Part shown: piece after piece, positions 61,359-64,000 of the stretch
How positions within the stretch are numbered: position 1 is the stretch's first letter
Layout of the letters: each line of letters begins with the position of its first letter
Assembly (NCBI RefSeq): GCF_036370855.1
Contig: NC_088132.1
Span: 59,806,841 to 59,870,840, forward strand
Length of the DNA: 64,000 nucleotides
Source of the DNA: Dromaius novaehollandiae
Lineage: Eukaryota; Chordata; Aves; Casuariiformes; Dromaiidae
Direction of reading: 5' to 3'
Made by a program: the position numbers and the translations under genes
Notes under the pieces: generated by a model
Seen by the model: only the letters and a program-made list of their open reading frames with translations
What the model was told of the DNA's origin: nothing
Databases searched by the model: none

Positions 61359-61418
61359 TCATCCAGCTTCTCTTTAGCCTCTAAATGCCTACAAGATCTT
61401 GTGGGTGCTGTTTTTCAG
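61359..61418 (+). other. Weak candidate micro-exon, 20 codons
   Basis: The acceptor is preceded by a long pyrimidine tract ('ttttctctcccatttcatctttcag'-type) and the donor is 'tttcag|gtgagc'. The 60 bases are open for 20 codons in phase 0/0 (SSSFSLASKCLQDLVGAVFQ). It has no partner exon and no family match. It partly overlaps a 157-codon minus-strand frame (61389-61862), which also lacks motifs. Confidence 0.15.
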
Positions 61419-62964
61419 GTGAGCTACTTGGGCCTTTCTCTTTGAAAATATCTGCATTGTATTTCCTTTCTTGTGTATTAGAATAAGCCTGCTCTTCTTA
61501 CTGGTCTTTGCCTTCCCTTTCCATCGTAAAATCCCCAGCATTTCTCTTAGGGTGCTTTTGCTTCCCTGTAACTGATCCATTGTCACAAAGCAGCAGTGGC
61601 CTATGCTTAGGTTTCTTTCATTTGCCATGACATATGACCACCACCTGCGTCGTGTTTTGTTTGTGGATCTCTTGTCCTGAAGTTCAGTCCTCATGTACAA
61701 GACAAAGGTTAGCCTATTTTTAGCTCCCTTTCCCGGCTGCTTCCAAAGACCCTTGTGGAGCTGCAGTGGGTTGGAGTAGGTAGCGCTGTCCAAGGCCGAG
61801 TAGGATGAGAGTCGCCGGCTCCCATGGAAAGGGGGGCTCCCGTGTGAGACTGTGCGGTGCATGGGCGCACCAGGTTACGTGGTTTTATGTCTCCTCCTCC
61901 TCCAGAGCTCAGATGCTGTAAAGTTTCTCTTGAAGTCAGACTATGACTTTGCCCATGAACACCAGAAATATTGACATCATCTTTCACTGTTTATGTAGCT
62001 TCCTTTTCCCGCACAGCTGCCATGTGCAATATGGGTGATGTGAAAAGAGTAAAACTTGCATGATCAAGCAGAAACCCAAAGATTTAGTAAGACTTGAACC
62101 CCCCCACCCTGACCCCACCAGTCTCCTTTGTATATAAAAAGAAACACTCATCCAAGCATAACAAGTACCTTCGAATGGTGCAAAAATTGCCACATTAGGC
62201 ATAAAGATGAAATTGAAAGGCTAAACGATATGAGTGTTACAGTGCTAAAGATATTAGGGTAAAGAATAGTTACAAATTATTTCAGTCTCTCGGGAGCAAA
62301 AGGCAGTATGTGTCACTGGTCCCTGCCAAGACAACCATTTAAGAAGTATAGCAAAGGGAGAAGGAAGCTGTATCATGGTGAACTGAGGAAGATGATATGG
62401 AAAGTCATCTTTCAAGGCTCTTTTACAGGAGATCAGATGACTGATACCAGCTGATGTATCACAGAGCTACTTGAAAAATGCAGTGGGTGGTAGAGATCCT
62501 CTAGATCCCCTGTAAAGGCTTCCACTGCGACAAGATATTACTCATTCAGCAACCCTAAAAAAACCCGAAATATAGATGATTTATTGAAAGTAAGAGATAT
62601 AAATTCTCATATGCACTGGTCTTACTTTGTCTCTGTATTAGGACACTAAAATGGGTGTAAATTACTTTAAAATCCTTTTATTCTGTCAGTAACCTGTCAG
62701 GCTACAGTATTGTAATTGAAAATCAAATGCAAAGCTTTTTTTTCTGATGACAGAGAACCTGTGTGCACGTGTGGGAGTGGGATATTGCAAGGAAACTGAC
62801 TCCCCCATGCAGGCCGAGCTAGTGTATCTACAAATAAATTGCCAAAATATCCCATGCTTTGCACTTATTGCAGTTGTTCAAAGCAGGCCTACATATGCTG
62901 CCAAATCAATACTGTTTCTACAAAGCAGAAAGCTGTTAGGATTCACTAGAAGAGAAGATGGAAA
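61419..62964. other. Non-coding sequence, nothing firmly recognised
   Basis: Includes a 157-codon minus-strand frame (61389-61862) with a basic, low-information translation and no domain. The rest has short frames only. Confidence 0.45.
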
Positions 62965-63400
62965 GCATTACCATTTGCTCAGCTTTTCAAAAAGCTTTTG
63001 ATAAGACTCCCAATAAGGGATACATTAAAGCAAACAACTAACCATGGGAAAAGGGCAAAATCTTTTGTCAATTAATATCTGGATAAGCAATGGGAAAAGA
63101 AAAGATTTCAGGGCTTTGGCACTGTTCGTGGTGAAATATGTTGACTGAGGGATGAAAAACGGGTTTCTGTGGAGCTTGTCATATTTAACATTTTTACACT
63201 GAAGAATTGGTGACTTCTAGCATGTCTTACATCTGTGAGCAATCGTATACTTCACTGGAGCTAGTAGATATCTTATCTAAGGATTAAATGAGAGAACAGT
63301 TCAATCCCCCTCAGTTAAATGACAATTGATCTGATAGGCACTACCAACAAAATCAAGGAGGTATCAAATGAAATACGAGTGCAGAGAGAAGGCCAAGCAA
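62965..63400 (+). mobile_element. CR1 LINE fragment, reverse transcriptase region
   Basis: The text 'cagcttttcaaaaagctttt' followed by 'gataagactccc' encodes, with one inserted base, the CR1 reverse-transcriptase motif FSK-AFDK-TP (consensus DFSKAFDKVPH). It is followed by 'ctaaccatgggaaaagggca' (consensus 'cagtcatgggataagaggg'), 'tatttaacatttttacac' (consensus 'ttcaacatattcataaa'), and near 63345 'accaacaaaatcaaggag' (consensus 'aacaaaatggcag'). Stops and frameshifts are frequent, so it is a dead relic. Orientation is plus, and the end is uncertain by some tens of bases. Confidence 0.65.
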
Positions 63401-64000
63401 CAGTAAGTTTTTTGAGCAGTTTTGGCTGGCAAGAGGCTTAGAAGTGTGAGCAGAAAAGCACCCTACTTCATTTGGAGAAGCAGGACATCTGTCAGTTTGC
63501 TTTGTAAGTAAAATAGGACTACGCTAGAGAAACTCTCAACTAAAACATTAATTTCTCCTCCTAGCAGAAGCAATCTACAACATCGAGTTGAGGTCAAGCA
63601 TTTGGGCCACTTGCCTAACAATGACCTATTGAGCTGGCAGCATTAAAAATAGTGATGCAGGGAAGCTTGCTGCTAACACTAGGTTGCTTTGAGCAGTAAA
63701 AGCACTATGCTACAATATTTTTTTCTTCTCTTAATTTGCAGCTTCCAAAGTTGTGGTCATCTGGAATAGACTGACAGTAGGAATAGAGAGGCAAAATCTT
63801 AACTACCCTTTGGTTTATGAAAGAACTTATATAATGTGGTTTCCTCTGATAGCAGAGGACCAAAGTCTGTGGAGCAGAAGGTCTTTTCCAGGCCTTTGCT
63901 GCTATATGAAACTCCCCAGAAATACAGGCTGTGGAAAACTTTGCAGTGGAAAAGAGTTTTAATTTAAATAGGAAAGAGTAAATCAGATTATCTCCCTGAC
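63401..64000. other. Non-coding sequence; lone strong acceptor at 63742
   Basis: An acceptor-like 'ttttcttctcttaatttgcag' ends at 63741. It is followed in one frame by 72 open codons (from SKVVVIWNRL to CSGKEF, stop at 63962) without a donor or domain. It could be a terminal exon of something outside the window, or chance. Confidence 0.3.

Noticed and set aside
61389..61862. 157-codon minus-strand frame
   Set aside because: Basic low-information translation without motif; no splice sites that would bound it and no promoter.
1..64000. tRNA, rRNA, CRISPR, operon or phage features
   Set aside because: I looked for tRNA A/B boxes with cloverleaf arms, regularly spaced direct repeats and tightly packed co-directional frames. 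None was found, and the composition and repeats are those of vertebrate nuclear DNA.

Overview
This window reads as nuclear DNA of a vertebrate, most likely a bird or another archosaur or turtle relative. The evidence is old, heavily diverged CR1 LINE remnants, short palindromic interspersed repeats of the kind I associate with sauropsid genomes, a degraded MIR/CORE-SINE-like element, CpG islands set in AT-rich sequence, and no recognisable Alu, L1 or young LTR element. There are no bacterial features (operons, Shine-Dalgarno-led gene arrays, CRISPR, IS elements). Most open reading frames are short and scattered over all six frames, as expected in non-coding DNA. I recognise no known protein-coding gene, so the window is probably intergenic, intronic, or a mix.

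Layout. 1-4.7 kb: unremarkable sequence with one antisense CR1 relic (about 1.48-1.66 kb). 4.77-5.42 kb: a CpG island with a good plus-strand splice donor near its left part. It is followed by a 62-bp alternating purine/pyrimidine run, a 113-bp pure pyrimidine run and an A17 tract. 6-12.7 kb: AT-rich sequence, a possible CR1 scrap and one palindromic repeat. 12.78-14.54 kb: the most regulatory-looking part. A dense homeobox/POU-motif-rich block abuts a strong CpG island (about 13.49-14.30 kb), followed by a second conserved-looking block with an 11-bp inverted repeat. 14.9-25 kb: a SINE relic, two further palindromic repeats and a smaller CpG-rich patch near 18.7 kb. 25-39 kb: mostly featureless AT-rich DNA with simple repeats and one attractive minus-strand candidate exon (29116-29220). 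39.04-39.30 kb: a clear CR1 relic. 40.7-47.6 kb: four plus-strand splice-bounded open segments with mutually compatible phases, the best candidate for an unannotated transcript. 49.9-50.6 kb: a 46-bp minisatellite and a 30-bp duplication. 50.6-62.9 kb: little apart from a conserved-looking block at 56.25-56.45 kb and weak exon candidates. 62.97-63.40 kb: a CR1 reverse-transcriptase relic.

Repeat identities come from remembered consensus patterns and exon calls from reading splice signals and frames by eye. None could be checked by alignment, conservation or RNA evidence, so exon candidates carry low confidence and conserved-element calls are inference.
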